The notes beneath the pieces are model-generated. The model searched no databases, had not been told where the DNA came from, and saw only the letters and a list, made by a program, of their open reading frames with translations. The position numbers and the translations under genes are program-made. DNA of 64,000 nt from WHSW01 sp963821345 (GTDB lineage: Bacteria > Actinomycetota > Thermoleophilia > Solirubrobacterales > 70-9): the NCBI GenBank assembly GCA_963821345.1, contig CAWGDM010000003.1:1-64000 (forward strand), given 5' to 3'. Positions 28,610 to 36,395 of this stretch are shown here, one piece after another. Every line of letters begins with the position of its first letter. Position 1 is the stretch's first letter.

Positions 28610-28628
28610 CGGCGCAGGCTGAGCGCCG
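28610..28628. terminator. Hairpin between convergent genes
   Basis: A perfect stem CGGCGC/GCGCCG with a 7-base loop lies in the 38-bp gap between rfbC (plus) and the TfoX-domain gene (minus). There is no T-run, so intrinsic termination is only a possibility. Confidence 0.4.
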
Positions 28629-28642
28629 ATTGCCGCGGCCGG

Positions 28643-28993
28643 TCACTTGGGCCCCAGACAGCGCGCGTAGGCGACCCCGCGCTTGACCCACGGCTCGAGC
28701 TGGCGCTTGGTGCGCACGCCCTCGGCTTCGACGCGCAGCCAGCCGGCCATCGGCCGCCCGCGCATCACGAATTCGCCCGCGTGTGGCTTGCGCAGCAGGG
28801 CCTCGGTCTGCTCGGGTTCGACTCGGACCATGAGGCCGCCCTGGCCGCTGACGGCGACCGACATCCGCCCGCCGATCAGGAAGGCGAGGCCGCCGAACAT
28901 CGCCTGCTCTTCCAGGTCGCGTTCGCTGCCGATCAGCTCGCGGATCCGGTTGACCAGGTCCTCGTCGTAGGCCACGAACGGATGATCCCGCAT
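28643..28993 (-). CDS. TfoX N-terminal domain protein
   Basis: A 116-residue protein matching the TfoX/YccR N-terminal domain: VNRIRELIGSERDLEEQAMF, then GGLAFLIGGRMSVAVSGQGG and LMVRVEPEQTEALL. Stand-alone proteins of this kind are common in actinobacteria and have no established biochemical role. ATG 28993 (MRDHPFVAYDEDL) is preferred to the upstream GTG at 29026 because the domain begins there. It is divergent from the PAP2 gene, with 11 bp between the starts, so their promoters overlap. Confidence 0.83.
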   Translation of the reverse strand: MRDHPFVAYDEDLVNRIRELIGSERDLEEQAMFGGLAFLIGGRMSVAVSGQGGLMVRVEPEQTEALLRKPHAGEFVMRGRPMAGWLRVEAEGVRTKRQLEPWVKRGVAYARCLGPK

Positions 28994-29004
28994 AGATTTG
29001 TCGG

Positions 29005-29931
29005 GTGAGCGCGAGCGAGCTCGCACAAGCCAGCGCCAGCTTCCGGTTCGAGCACTGGACCGCCGTCCGGCGCGCGGCGCTGGTCATCTACTTCGCCTCG
29101 CTGATCGCCTGGATCGCCCACTACGGGATCCCGACCCAGCGCGAGGCGGTGATCGCCTGGACCTGCGGGGCGCTCGCCTGTGCATCGCTGGGACGCCCGC
29201 CGAGCCAGATCGTGCAGATCGTCCGCGACTGGCTGCCGATCGTGCTCGTGCTCGCCGCCTACGACCTCACCCGCGGCGCGGCCGACTCGTTCGGGATCGG
29301 CGTCCACGTGCACCCGATGATCGATTTCGACCGCTTCCTGTTCTTCGGCGAGACGCCGACCCAGTGGCTGCAGGTCCACCTCAACGACCCCGCCGTCGTC
29401 AACGGCTGGGACGTCGCCTTCACGCTCGTCTACACCTCGTACTTCATCGTCCCGTTCGCGGTCGCGGGCATGCTCTGGATCCGCGACCGGCTCGCCTTCC
29501 TGGCCTTCGCCAAGCGCCTGGTGACGCTGGCGGTCGCCGGCGTCGCCACCTACCTCGCCTTCCCCGCGGCACCGCCGTGGATGGCGGCCCAGGACGGCCT
29601 TCTGACCGGGATCAGCCGCACCACCTCGGAGGGCTGGGAGGTGATCGGCGGCGGCACCGCTGGCCTGTTCTCGCGTGGCCAGGAGACGGTCAACCTGGTC
29701 GCCGCGGTGCCTTCGCTGCACGCCGGCTTCACCGCGCTGGTGGCGATGTTCCTGTGGGGACGGGTGCGCCCCTGGCTGCGGCCGCTGCTGGCGCTCTATC
29801 CGCTGGCGATGGGGCTGACCCTGATCGCGACCGGCGAGCACTACTTCTTCGACGTCCTGCTCGGCTGGCTGTACGCCGGCGCGGTGATGGCCGCCTGGGG
29901 CTGGTGGGAGCGCCGGCGGACCGCACTATGA
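29005..29931 (+). CDS. PAP2-superfamily membrane phosphatase/phosphotransferase
   Basis: A 308-residue polytopic protein with about six helices. Phosphatase motifs: AVPSLHAGFTAL (C2 motif PSLH) and GEHYFFDVLLGW (C3 motif with His and Asp). The Lys-Arg C1 motif is not obvious, as in the inositol-phosphorylceramide synthase-like branch, whose members transfer or remove phosphate groups of lipids. GTG 29005 (MSASELAQ). The stop codon lies in a 20-bp palindrome just upstream of the molybdopterin oxidoreductase gene. Substrate is probably a polyprenyl- or inositol-phosphate lipid, by family analogy only. Confidence 0.82.
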   Translation: MSASELAQASASFRFEHWTAVRRAALVIYFASLIAWIAHYGIPTQREAVIAWTCGALACASLGRPPSQIVQIVRDWLPIVLVLAAYDLTRGAADSFGIGVHVHPMIDFDRFLFFGETPTQWLQVHLNDPAVVNGWDVAFTLVYTSYFIVPFAVAGMLWIRDRLAFLAFAKRLVTLAVAGVATYLAFPAAPPWMAAQDGLLTGISRTTSEGWEVIGGGTAGLFSRGQETVNLVAAVPSLHAGFTALVAMFLWGRVRPWLRPLLALYPLAMGLTLIATGEHYFFDVLLGWLYAGAVMAAWGWWERRRTAL

Positions 29932-29944
29932 CGACTGTCATAGT
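29925..29944. promoter_or_regulatory. Palindromic operator candidate upstream of the molybdopterin oxidoreductase
   Basis: ACTATGAC GACT GTCATAGT: two perfect 8-bp arms around 4 bp. It covers the stop codon of the PAP2 gene and ends 14 bp before the oxidoreductase ATG. A symmetric, AT-richer site in GC-rich surroundings is typical of a repressor site. The regulator is unknown; the nearby PadR is one candidate. Confidence 0.55.
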
Positions 29945-29958
29945 ATGCTGCGGCGGCG

Positions 29959-32214
29959 ATGTCCGAGTGGCAGCCGAGCGCCTGCATCCTCTGCGAGTGC
30001 AACTGTGGGATCGAGGTCCAGGTCGAGGGCCGCAGCCTGGCCAAGATCCGCGGCGACCGCTCGCATCCGGGCTCGGAGGGATACGCGTGTGAGAAGGCGC
30101 AGCGGCTCGACCACTACCAGAGCCGCACCGACCGCCTGACCTCGCCGCTACGCCGCCGCGACGACGGCAGCTACGAGGAGATCTCCTGGGATCAGGCGCT
30201 GGACGAGATCGCCGCGCGCCTGGCCCAGGTCCGCGACGAGCATGGGGGCGAGCGGATCCTGTTCTATGGCGGCGCCGGCCAGGGCAACCACCTGGGCCGG
30301 GTCTACGGCGCCGCCCTGCAGGCCGCGGTCGGCGCCAGGTACTACTCGAACGCCCTCGCCCAGGAAAAGACCGGCGAGATGTTCGTCGACGGCCGGCTCT
30401 ACGGCGCCCACACCAAGGGCGACTTCGAGCGCTCCGAGGTGATCGTCTTCGTCGGCAAGAACCCGTGGATGTCGCACAGCTTCCCCCGCGCCCGCCTGAC
30501 CCTGAAGGCGATCGCCGCCGACCCCGAGCGAGCGATGATCGTGATCGACCCGCGCCGCTCTGAGACCGCGGCGATGGCCGACATCCACCTGCGGGTCAGG
30601 CCCGGCACCGACGCCTGGTGCCTGGCGGCGCTCGACGCGGTATTGGTCCAGGAGAGCCTTACCGACGCCGCCTTCCTGGCCGAGCACACGACCGGGATCG
30701 AGCCGGTGCTGGCGGCGCTGGAGGAGGTTCCGGTCGCCGAGTACGCCGAGCGCTGCGGGATCGACGAGGGGCTGATCCGCACCGCCGCGCGGCGGATCGC
30801 CGCCGCGGAGTCGGTCGCCACCTACGAGGACCTCGGGATCCAGCAGGCGCCCAACAGCACCCTCTCCTCGTACCTGAACAAGCTCAGCTGGATCCTGACC
30901 GGAAACTTCGCCAAGCCGGGGGCGATGGCGCCACACTCGACCTTCGCCCCGATCGCCGGCAGCTCCAGCCCCGGCGGCTCAGGCTCGAAGCGCACCCCGG
31001 TCACCGGGGCGCGGATCATCGCCGGGCTGATCCCCTGCAACTCGATCGCCGAGGAGATCCTCACCGACCACCCCGACCGCTTCCGGGCGATCTGGATCGA
31101 CAGCGTCAACCCGGCGCACTCGCTGGCCGACTCCCAGCGGTTCCGCGAGGCGATGGCCGCGCTCGAGCTCTCGGTCGTGGTCGAGGTGGCGATGACCGAG
31201 ACCGCCCGCTGCGCCGACTACGTGCTTCCGGCCGCCACCCAGTACGAGAAGTGGGAGGCGACCTTCTTCAACTCCGAGTTCCCCCGCAACACGTTCCACC
31301 TGCGCAGGCCGCTGCTGGAGCCGCTCGATGGCACCCGCCCCGAGCCCGAGATCTACGGGCAGCTGATCCGCCGCCTCGCTCCCGTCGACGGCTCGGTGCT
31401 GGAGCCGCTGCGCGAGGCAGCGGCGGCCGGGCGCGAGGCGCTGGCGGGCGAGTTCTTCGCCGCTGCCGGCAGGGATCCGCGGCTGATGGCGCTCGCTCCA
31501 TATCTGCTCTACGAGAGCCTCGGCCCGACGCTGCCCGACGGCGCGGAGGGGACCGCTGCCCTGTGGGGGCTCGCCCATCTGTGCGCGATGACGCAGGCAG
31601 ACGCGGTCAGGCGCGCCGGCTTCGAGGGCGAGGGACTGGAGCTCGGTGAGCAGCTATTCGAGGCGATCCTCAGCGGCCGCGGGACCGTGTTCACGGTCGA
31701 CACGTACGAGGACGCCTGGAATTACGTCCGCCGCCCGGACCGCCGGTTCACGGTCGAGATCCCGGAGCTGATCGACAAGCTCCGCAGCCTTCGCGACGAG
31801 CCCTCGAGCTGGGTCACGGACGAGTTCCCGCTGGTGCTCTCGGCCGGGGAGCGGCGCTCCTACACCGCCAACACGATCATCCGCGACCCGGCCTGGCGCA
31901 AGCGCGATGGCGAGGGCGCCCTGCGGGTCGGGCCCGCCGACGCCGAGCGGCTCGGCCTGGCGACCGGCGCCCGCGCCCGGGTGACGACCGAGGCGGGAGC
32001 GGCGGAGGTCGTGGTCGAGGTCTCGGAGATGCTGGCGCCCGGTCACGTCTCGCTGCCCAACGGGCTCGGGCTCGACTATCCGGACGCGGGAGGCGCCGCG
32101 CGGACAGCCGGCGTCGCCGCCAACGAGCTCACCTCGCTGCACCACCGCGACTGGCTCGCCGGGACCCCGTGGCACAAGTACGTGCCCGCCCGGGTCGAGG
32201 CGATCAGCGGCTGA
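29959..32214 (+). CDS. Molybdopterin-dependent oxidoreductase (formate dehydrogenase/DMSO reductase family)
   Basis: A 751-residue Mo/W-bisMGD enzyme. Residues 9-44 hold the [4Fe-4S] motif C-x2-C-x3-C-x27-C (Cys9, Cys12, Cys16, Cys44). Then come SWDQALDEIAARL, ILFYGGAGQGNHLG, IVFVGKNPWMSHSFPRAR (MGD binding), VIDPRRSETA, the second MGD region IWIDSVNPAHSLADS and a C-terminal molybdopterin dinucleotide domain (SYTANTIIRDPAWRK, HVSLPNGLG). No Cys or Sec occurs between residues 45 and 200 where formate dehydrogenases carry the metal ligand, so the substrate may differ. There is no Tat signal, so it is cytoplasmic. No partner subunits are adjacent. Intact. Confidence 0.88.
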   Translation: MSEWQPSACILCECNCGIEVQVEGRSLAKIRGDRSHPGSEGYACEKAQRLDHYQSRTDRLTSPLRRRDDGSYEEISWDQALDEIAARLAQVRDEHGGERILFYGGAGQGNHLGRVYGAALQAAVGARYYSNALAQEKTGEMFVDGRLYGAHTKGDFERSEVIVFVGKNPWMSHSFPRARLTLKAIAADPERAMIVIDPRRSETAAMADIHLRVRPGTDAWCLAALDAVLVQESLTDAAFLAEHTTGIEPVLAALEEVPVAEYAERCGIDEGLIRTAARRIAAAESVATYEDLGIQQAPNSTLSSYLNKLSWILTGNFAKPGAMAPHSTFAPIAGSSSPGGSGSKRTPVTGARIIAGLIPCNSIAEEILTDHPDRFRAIWIDSVNPAHSLADSQRFREAMAALELSVVVEVAMTETARCADYVLPAATQYEKWEATFFNSEFPRNTFHLRRPLLEPLDGTRPEPEIYGQLIRRLAPVDGSVLEPLREAAAAGREALAGEFFAAAGRDPRLMALAPYLLYESLGPTLPDGAEGTAALWGLAHLCAMTQADAVRRAGFEGEGLELGEQLFEAILSGRGTVFTVDTYEDAWNYVRRPDRRFTVEIPELIDKLRSLRDEPSSWVTDEFPLVLSAGERRSYTANTIIRDPAWRKRDGEGALRVGPADAERLGLATGARARVTTEAGAAEVVVEVSEMLAPGHVSLPNGLGLDYPDAGGAARTAGVAANELTSLHHRDWLAGTPWHKYVPARVEAISG

Positions 32215-32217
32215 ACC

Positions 32218-32370
32218 TCACCCTTCCTGCTCGAGCAGCTCGGAGAGCACCGCGAGCAGGGCGGCGTCGCCGCGGATCAGCTCGTCGCGCCGGCTCGCCT
32301 CCATCGCGAAGCTCGAGTGCACGGTGGCGAGCTTCTCCAGCGCCTGGTCCGTAGCGCCGAGTAGTCGCAT
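32218..32370 (-). CDS. Small hypothetical protein (50 aa)
   Basis: A 50-residue open frame, ATG 32370 (MRLLGATDQALEKL), with amphipathic helices and an acidic end (ELLEQEG). It ends three bases after the stop of the convergent molybdopterin oxidoreductase. No family is recognised. The longer frame to 32436 has an unlikely arginine-rich start. It could be real because its composition is protein-like, but codon bias in GC-rich DNA makes such frames common. Confidence 0.35.
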   Translation of the reverse strand: MRLLGATDQALEKLATVHSSFAMEASRRDELIRGDAALLAVLSELLEQEG

Positions 32371-32449
32371 AGGCGCTAGCGCCCGCTCGAGCGGATCAGA
32401 TCGCCGTCGGCGGGCTAAGGGCGGCGAACATACCACCGCCCGAACGGCG

Positions 32450-32944
32450 TCAGTCGCGCTTCGAGGAACCCAGATCCGCCTCGGTCTCGTCGCACCAGCG
32501 GATCGTCTCCTCGAGCAGGCGGACGCCGAGCTCCTGCAGCCGGCGGCCGCGCTCGCGGGGTGGCTCGAGCGCGCGGACGGTCTCCAGCCGCGCGACGCTC
32601 ATCCGCCGCATCTCGTCGAGGTTCTTGCTCAGAATCTCGGCGTCGCTCCAGTCGACCAGCATCACCCGCAGCATGCCCTCGTTGCGCATCCACCAAGTGG
32701 GCTCGGCCGGATCGGCGAGCCAACGCTCGAGCTCGGCCTTCCCGTCCGCGGTCAGCGAGTACTCGCGCCGGCGGCGGCCGCTCTCGGTGACGTCGTGGCC
32801 GACGACCATGCCGGCGCCCTCGAGCCGGCGCAGCTCCGGGTAGATCTGGCCGTAGCTGACCGACCAGAAGAAGGCGGCCGCGCGCTCGATGAACTGCTTG
32901 ATCGCATAGCCGGTGTCGAAGCCGTCGCGGATCATCGCCATCAC
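32450..32944 (-). CDS. PadR-family transcriptional regulator
   Basis: A winged-helix repressor: DTGYAIKQFIERAAAFFWSV, then SYGQIYPELRRLEGAGMVVG (recognition helix) and YSLTADGKAELERWL (wing), followed by the C-terminal dimerisation helices (VRLLEETIRWCDETEADL). The conserved N-terminus extends further in frame as EEKKTDLASSAYLVMAMI, with no ATG/GTG/TTG before a stop. The ATG at 32986 reads MNTARREK in the neighbouring frame, so an indel in the A-run near 32974 may hide the real start. Divergent from the copper-protein genes, which it probably regulates. Confidence 0.83.
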   Translation of the reverse strand: MMAMIRDGFDTGYAIKQFIERAAAFFWSVSYGQIYPELRRLEGAGMVVGHDVTESGRRRREYSLTADGKAELERWLADPAEPTWWMRNEGMLRVMLVDWSDAEILSKNLDEMRRMSVARLETVRALEPPRERGRRLQELGVRLLEETIRWCDETEADLGSSKRD

Positions 32945-32987
32945 CAGGTAGGCGGAGGACGCGAGGTCGGTCTTTTTCTCTTCTCGC

Positions 32988-33020
32988 AGTATTCATCTCT
33001 GATATATTCACGCCGATACT
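32988..33020. promoter_or_regulatory. Candidate PadR operator/divergent promoter
   Basis: In the 125-bp gap between padR and the copper-protein gene lies an AT-rich segment with AGTAT at 32988-32992 and its inverted copy ATACT at 33016-33020, and two direct ATTCA copies 15 bp apart. TATAT inside it could serve as a -10 element. PadR proteins often bind ATAC-type inverted repeats. The site is plausible but weakly defined. Confidence 0.4.
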
Positions 33021-33069
33021 ACCTGGGCACGGCGCTACATTTCGCCGGTCCCGGGGTTAGCGTCGAAGA

Positions 33070-34803
33070 ATGAATCCCGCAGGGAGGTGGACGTTGCTGA
33101 AGCGGTCCTCACATAGAAGCGCGCACGGACGCCGCCTCGCCGCGACCGCTATCGCCTGCGCCTCCGCGCTGCTCGTGGTCGCCTCACCGGCCGCCGCCGA
33201 CGACGAGATCCTCCCGTCGGCCAGCTACCCGGACATGACCACCTACAACTGCCGGACCGATCCGATCACGATCTATCCGGGCCAGAACCTGAACCTCTTT
33301 GGCCAGACCAAGACCTGCCCGCACGCCGAGGTCGCCAGCGGCCCCGGTGACACGAGCCCGTTCCAGGCCGGCTCGACCGAGAAGGGCTTCGTCACCCGCT
33401 TCCAGCCCAGCATGCTCGAGCTGAAGGCCGACCAGTCGACCACGACCCCGAGCGTCTGGGACCTGCACCTGCACCACGTCGTCTGGCTGTCGCCCAACGG
33501 CGGCCCGACCTTCGCCTCGGGCGAGGAGAAGACGATCGCGAAGATGCCGCAGGGCTACGGCCTGCGCAGCGGCGGCGACGCGAACTGGGGCCTCAACTAC
33601 ATGATCCACGAGCTCGGCTCGGCCGAGGGTCGCCAGGTCTACATCACCTGGCAGATCGACTGGGTGCCGGCCACCAGCGCCTCGGGACTCGCGATGCATG
33701 AGGCCAAGATCCAGTGGCTCGACGTCGCCGGCGCCCCCCACATCTACCCGGTGTTCGACGCCGAGCGTGGCTTCGACACCAACGGCGACGGGCTCTACAC
33801 CTTCCCCGACGAGGTCCCCACCGATCCCTCGGCACCCGGCTACGAGGAGCGCGAGGACATCTCGCCCGCCCGCAGCTGGACCCTGAACCAGCCCAGGACG
33901 CTGGTCTTCGGCGCCGGCCACCTGCACCCTGGCGGCATGAGCGTCGACCTCCAGGTCGCACGTGACGGCGCCGACGCGGGCTCGGTCGACGGCGACGACC
34001 CGTCCGAGGTCAGACCGCTGTTCCGCTCCGACGCCCACTACTTCGAGCCGGCCGGCGCGGTCAGCTGGGACGTGAGCATGGAGGCGACCAGGCCCGACTG
34101 GCGGGTCAGCCTGAAGGCCGGCGATACGGTCTCGATCAACGTCACCTACGACGTCAGACAGGCCTCGTGGTACGAGTCGATGGGCATCCTGCCGCTCGCG
34201 GTCAGCGACTTCGCCGACCCCAACGCCAAGGACCCGTTCGATGACGATGCGGCGGTCCGGGCGATGTACGACGAGGGCGGCATCCTGACCCACGGACGGC
34301 TGCCCGAGAACATCGACGCGAAGGCGAACAAGGACCTCGACCTACCGAAGCCCGGCGCGATCAAGAGCAAGGGCAAGCGGGTTGGTCCGAACGGGATCAA
34401 GATCGAGAGCTTCAACTTCTCGAGGGGCGGCTACTCGGCCAACAAGGGCTACCCGAAGAACGAGATCCGTCCGCCGGTGATCCGGCCCGGGCAGTCGGTC
34501 ACGTTCACCAACCTCGACGCGCTCGACGGCACTCCCGACACGGCGCAGGTCTGGCACAGCGTCACCTCGTGCGCGTTGCCGTGCAACCGCGGCGCGGGGA
34601 TCGGCTATCCGCTGGCGGCGGGGCCGATCAAGTTCGATTCCGGCCAGCTCGGCTACGGGACCGGGCTCAGCACCGAGGTGACCACGGGCTCGAACACCTA
34701 CACCACCCCGCCGCTGACCAAGCCGGGGACGTACGGGTACTTCTGTCGGATCCACCCGTTCATGCGCGGGTCGATCCGAGTGAAGGCGAAGAAGAAGAGC
34801 TGA
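33070..34803 (+). CDS. Secreted copper protein: PHM-like N-terminal region plus C-terminal cupredoxin
   Basis: A 577-residue exported protein with a signal peptide ending SPAAADDE. The C-terminal ~110 residues form a cupredoxin with a type 1 copper site: His496 (VWHSVTSC), Cys559, His562 and Met565 (FCRIHPFM). The N-terminal part holds His133, His135, His136 (LHLHHVVW) and His284, His286 (GHLHPGGM), in the order HH then HxH seen in copper type II monooxygenases such as peptidylglycine hydroxylase. Many Asp/Gly turns suggest beta-sandwich folds. It is followed 32 bp later by a small plastocyanin-like gene and is divergent from padR. A redox or monooxygenase role is inferred; no close named homologue is recognised. 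Confidence 0.7.
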   Translation: MNPAGRWTLLKRSSHRSAHGRRLAATAIACASALLVVASPAAADDEILPSASYPDMTTYNCRTDPITIYPGQNLNLFGQTKTCPHAEVASGPGDTSPFQAGSTEKGFVTRFQPSMLELKADQSTTTPSVWDLHLHHVVWLSPNGGPTFASGEEKTIAKMPQGYGLRSGGDANWGLNYMIHELGSAEGRQVYITWQIDWVPATSASGLAMHEAKIQWLDVAGAPHIYPVFDAERGFDTNGDGLYTFPDEVPTDPSAPGYEEREDISPARSWTLNQPRTLVFGAGHLHPGGMSVDLQVARDGADAGSVDGDDPSEVRPLFRSDAHYFEPAGAVSWDVSMEATRPDWRVSLKAGDTVSINVTYDVRQASWYESMGILPLAVSDFADPNAKDPFDDDAAVRAMYDEGGILTHGRLPENIDAKANKDLDLPKPGAIKSKGKRVGPNGIKIESFNFSRGGYSANKGYPKNEIRPPVIRPGQSVTFTNLDALDGTPDTAQVWHSVTSCALPCNRGAGIGYPLAAGPIKFDSGQLGYGTGLSTEVTTGSNTYTTPPLTKPGTYGYFCRIHPFMRGSIRVKAKKKS

Positions 34804-34835
34804 AAGCACTGAACACGGGAAGGGACGGATTGGGC

Positions 34836-35159
34836 ATGAAGCGCAGGGTGATGTTCGGAGGGGCGATCCTGGCCGCGGCGACCGCGTTCGCGGCCGTCCC
34901 GGCGGCCGACGCGTCGTCGGTCGGGGCGAAGGTGACCGCGGTCAACTACGAGTTCGCGCCGGGCTCGGTGACGATCCGCAAGGGCCAGAAGGTGGTCTGG
35001 AAGTTCGTCGAGGGCAAGCACGACGTCAAGGGCAAGGGCTTCGACAGCGGGATCAAGAAGTCGGGTAAGTACAAGCACGCCTTCAACAAGACCGGCACCT
35101 TCAACTACAAGTGCACGATCCACTCGGACATGAAGGGCAGCGTCACCGTCACCGGCTAG
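34836..35159 (+). CDS. Small secreted plastocyanin/azurin-like cupredoxin
   Basis: A 107-residue exported blue copper protein. The signal peptide (MKRRVMFGGAILAAATAF) ends at AADASS. The mature domain has the type 1 ligands His62 (EGKHDV), Cys93, His96 and Met99 (KCTIHSDM), with YEFAPGSVTIRKGQKVVWKF as the usual early strands. ATG 34836 follows GGGACGG by seven bases. It lies just downstream of the larger copper protein and could pass electrons to or from it. Confidence 0.87.
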   Translation: MKRRVMFGGAILAAATAFAAVPAADASSVGAKVTAVNYEFAPGSVTIRKGQKVVWKFVEGKHDVKGKGFDSGIKKSGKYKHAFNKTGTFNYKCTIHSDMKGSVTVTG

Positions 35160-35193
35160 GTCCTGGACCTCGGCACCGGTCCCTGGCCGGTCT

Positions 35194-35212
35194 GCGGCTG
35201 ACCCTCAGCCGC
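35194..35212. terminator. Convergent hairpin terminator candidate
   Basis: GCGGCTGA CCC TCAGCCGC is a perfect 8-bp stem with a 3-base loop. It sits between the cupredoxin gene and the convergent HDAC-family gene and overlaps the latter's stop codon. No T-run follows, so it may rely on another mechanism. Confidence 0.5.
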
Positions 35213-36266
35213 GACCGAGCTCGAGGCCGCTGAGCGCCTCGCTCACCAGCGGGCCGATCGCCTCGAGGTCATAGCCCCCCTCCTGGACGAGCACGGTCGG
35301 CAACCCGAGGGCGCCGAGCTCGCGCCCCGCGGCGCGAAAGCCGTCGCCGCTGACCGCCAGCGGGGCCTCGGGGTCGCCGCCGGCGGCGTCGACGCCGAGC
35401 GCGACGACCAGCGCCGCGGCACCGCCGGCACGAGCCCAGGTCGCCAGCTCACTGACCGCGGCCAGCCACTCGTCGTCGCCGGACCCCGGTGCCAGGCAGA
35501 GGTTGCGATTGGCGCCCTCGCCGGCGCCCGAGCCCGCCTCGGCCGCGAAGCCGAGGAAGTGCGGAAACCAGCCGGCGCCCGGGTCGACGTGGGCCGATCC
35601 GACCAGCACCGCGGGATCGCCGTAGAAGATCTGCTGGGTGCCGTTGCCGTGGTGGGCGTCGAGGTCGAGGATCGCCACCGGGCCGCCGATCGACCGCCGC
35701 AGAGCGGCTGCGGCGACCGCGGTGTTGTTGAGGTAGCAGGAGCCGCCGAAGCAGCCGCGGGCGGCGTGGTGGCCCGGCGGTCGCGTGCAGGCGTAGGCGG
35801 CCGGCTCGCCCGCGGCGACCAGGTCGGCGGCGGTCAGCGCCGCGTCCACCGCGCCCCGCGCCGCGTCCCACGTCCCGGGCCCGATCAGGGTCATCGTGTC
35901 GTAGGCGAAGCGCCCGGCGCGCGCGGTGGCGGCGGCCGGGATCGCCGGCTCGCGGCCGCAGAGCATCCCGGGGTGGGGGACGATGTAGGGGACGACCCGG
36001 TCCTGGCCGGGGTCACGATCGAGCCCGGCCGCCAGCCAGCCCTCCCAGGCGCGGGCGAGGTGGTCGAGGAGCTCGCGCTCGTGGACCTCGAGCACCGCCT
36101 CGTCGGGGTGCGGCTCGGCGTCGACGAAGCGCGCTCCGACGGCGGCGAGCGCCTCGCGGATCCGCTCGGCACGCTCGGGAAGCTCGGTGCCCGGAGTGCG
36201 GACGCCGACCCAGATCTCGCCCTCGGGCCGGTGCTCTTGGTGGCGGTCGCTCCAGACGACGGGCAT
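35205..36266 (-). CDS. Histone-deacetylase-family amidohydrolase (acetylpolyamine deacetylase-like)
   Basis: A zinc-dependent deacetylase of the arginase/HDAC fold, 353 residues. Catalytic motifs: TRPPGHHAARGCFGGSCYLN (the His-His pair), ILDLDAHHGNGTQQIFYGDP (zinc Asp and His), a further Asp in GVDAAGGDPE, and EGGYD with the transition-state Tyr. The N-terminal WSDRHQEHRP is typical of bacterial acetylpolyamine amidohydrolases. ATG 36266 is preferred to GTG 36278. It shares a 128-bp divergent promoter with kdd, so its substrate may be an N-acetylated diamine or diamino acid feeding that pathway. Confidence 0.83.
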   Translation of the reverse strand: MPVVWSDRHQEHRPEGEIWVGVRTPGTELPERAERIREALAAVGARFVDAEPHPDEAVLEVHERELLDHLARAWEGWLAAGLDRDPGQDRVVPYIVPHPGMLCGREPAIPAAATARAGRFAYDTMTLIGPGTWDAARGAVDAALTAADLVAAGEPAAYACTRPPGHHAARGCFGGSCYLNNTAVAAAALRRSIGGPVAILDLDAHHGNGTQQIFYGDPAVLVGSAHVDPGAGWFPHFLGFAAEAGSGAGEGANRNLCLAPGSGDDEWLAAVSELATWARAGGAAALVVALGVDAAGGDPEAPLAVSGDGFRAAGRELGALGLPTVLVQEGGYDLEAIGPLVSEALSGLELGRG

Positions 36267-36299
36267 CGCGAGGCTCACGGCTGCCAGCCTACGTCGCCG

Positions 36300-36313
36300 T
36301 GAACGGACGTTCA
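36300..36313. promoter_or_regulatory. Palindromic operator candidate, site 1 (HDAC/kdd divergent promoter)
   Basis: TGAACG GA CGTTCA, a perfect 6-bp inverted repeat with a 2-bp spacer between the two divergent starts. A near copy lies 82 bp away at the kdd start codon. TetR is encoded in the operon and is the likely ligand. Confidence 0.55.
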
Positions 36314-36381
36314 GTCACATCGCCGTCCCCAGGCTTGGCCGAAGCGCGGATTGACCGTCGCGCCGGGGGCCGAATAGGTTC

Positions 36382-36395
36382 TCAACGAGCGTTCA
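36382..36395. promoter_or_regulatory. Operator candidate, site 2 (overlaps the kdd start codon)
   Basis: TCAACG AG CGTTCA matches site 1 in arm length and spacer with one mismatch in the left arm, and reaches into the kdd ATG at 36395. Binding here would block initiation directly. Confidence 0.5.
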
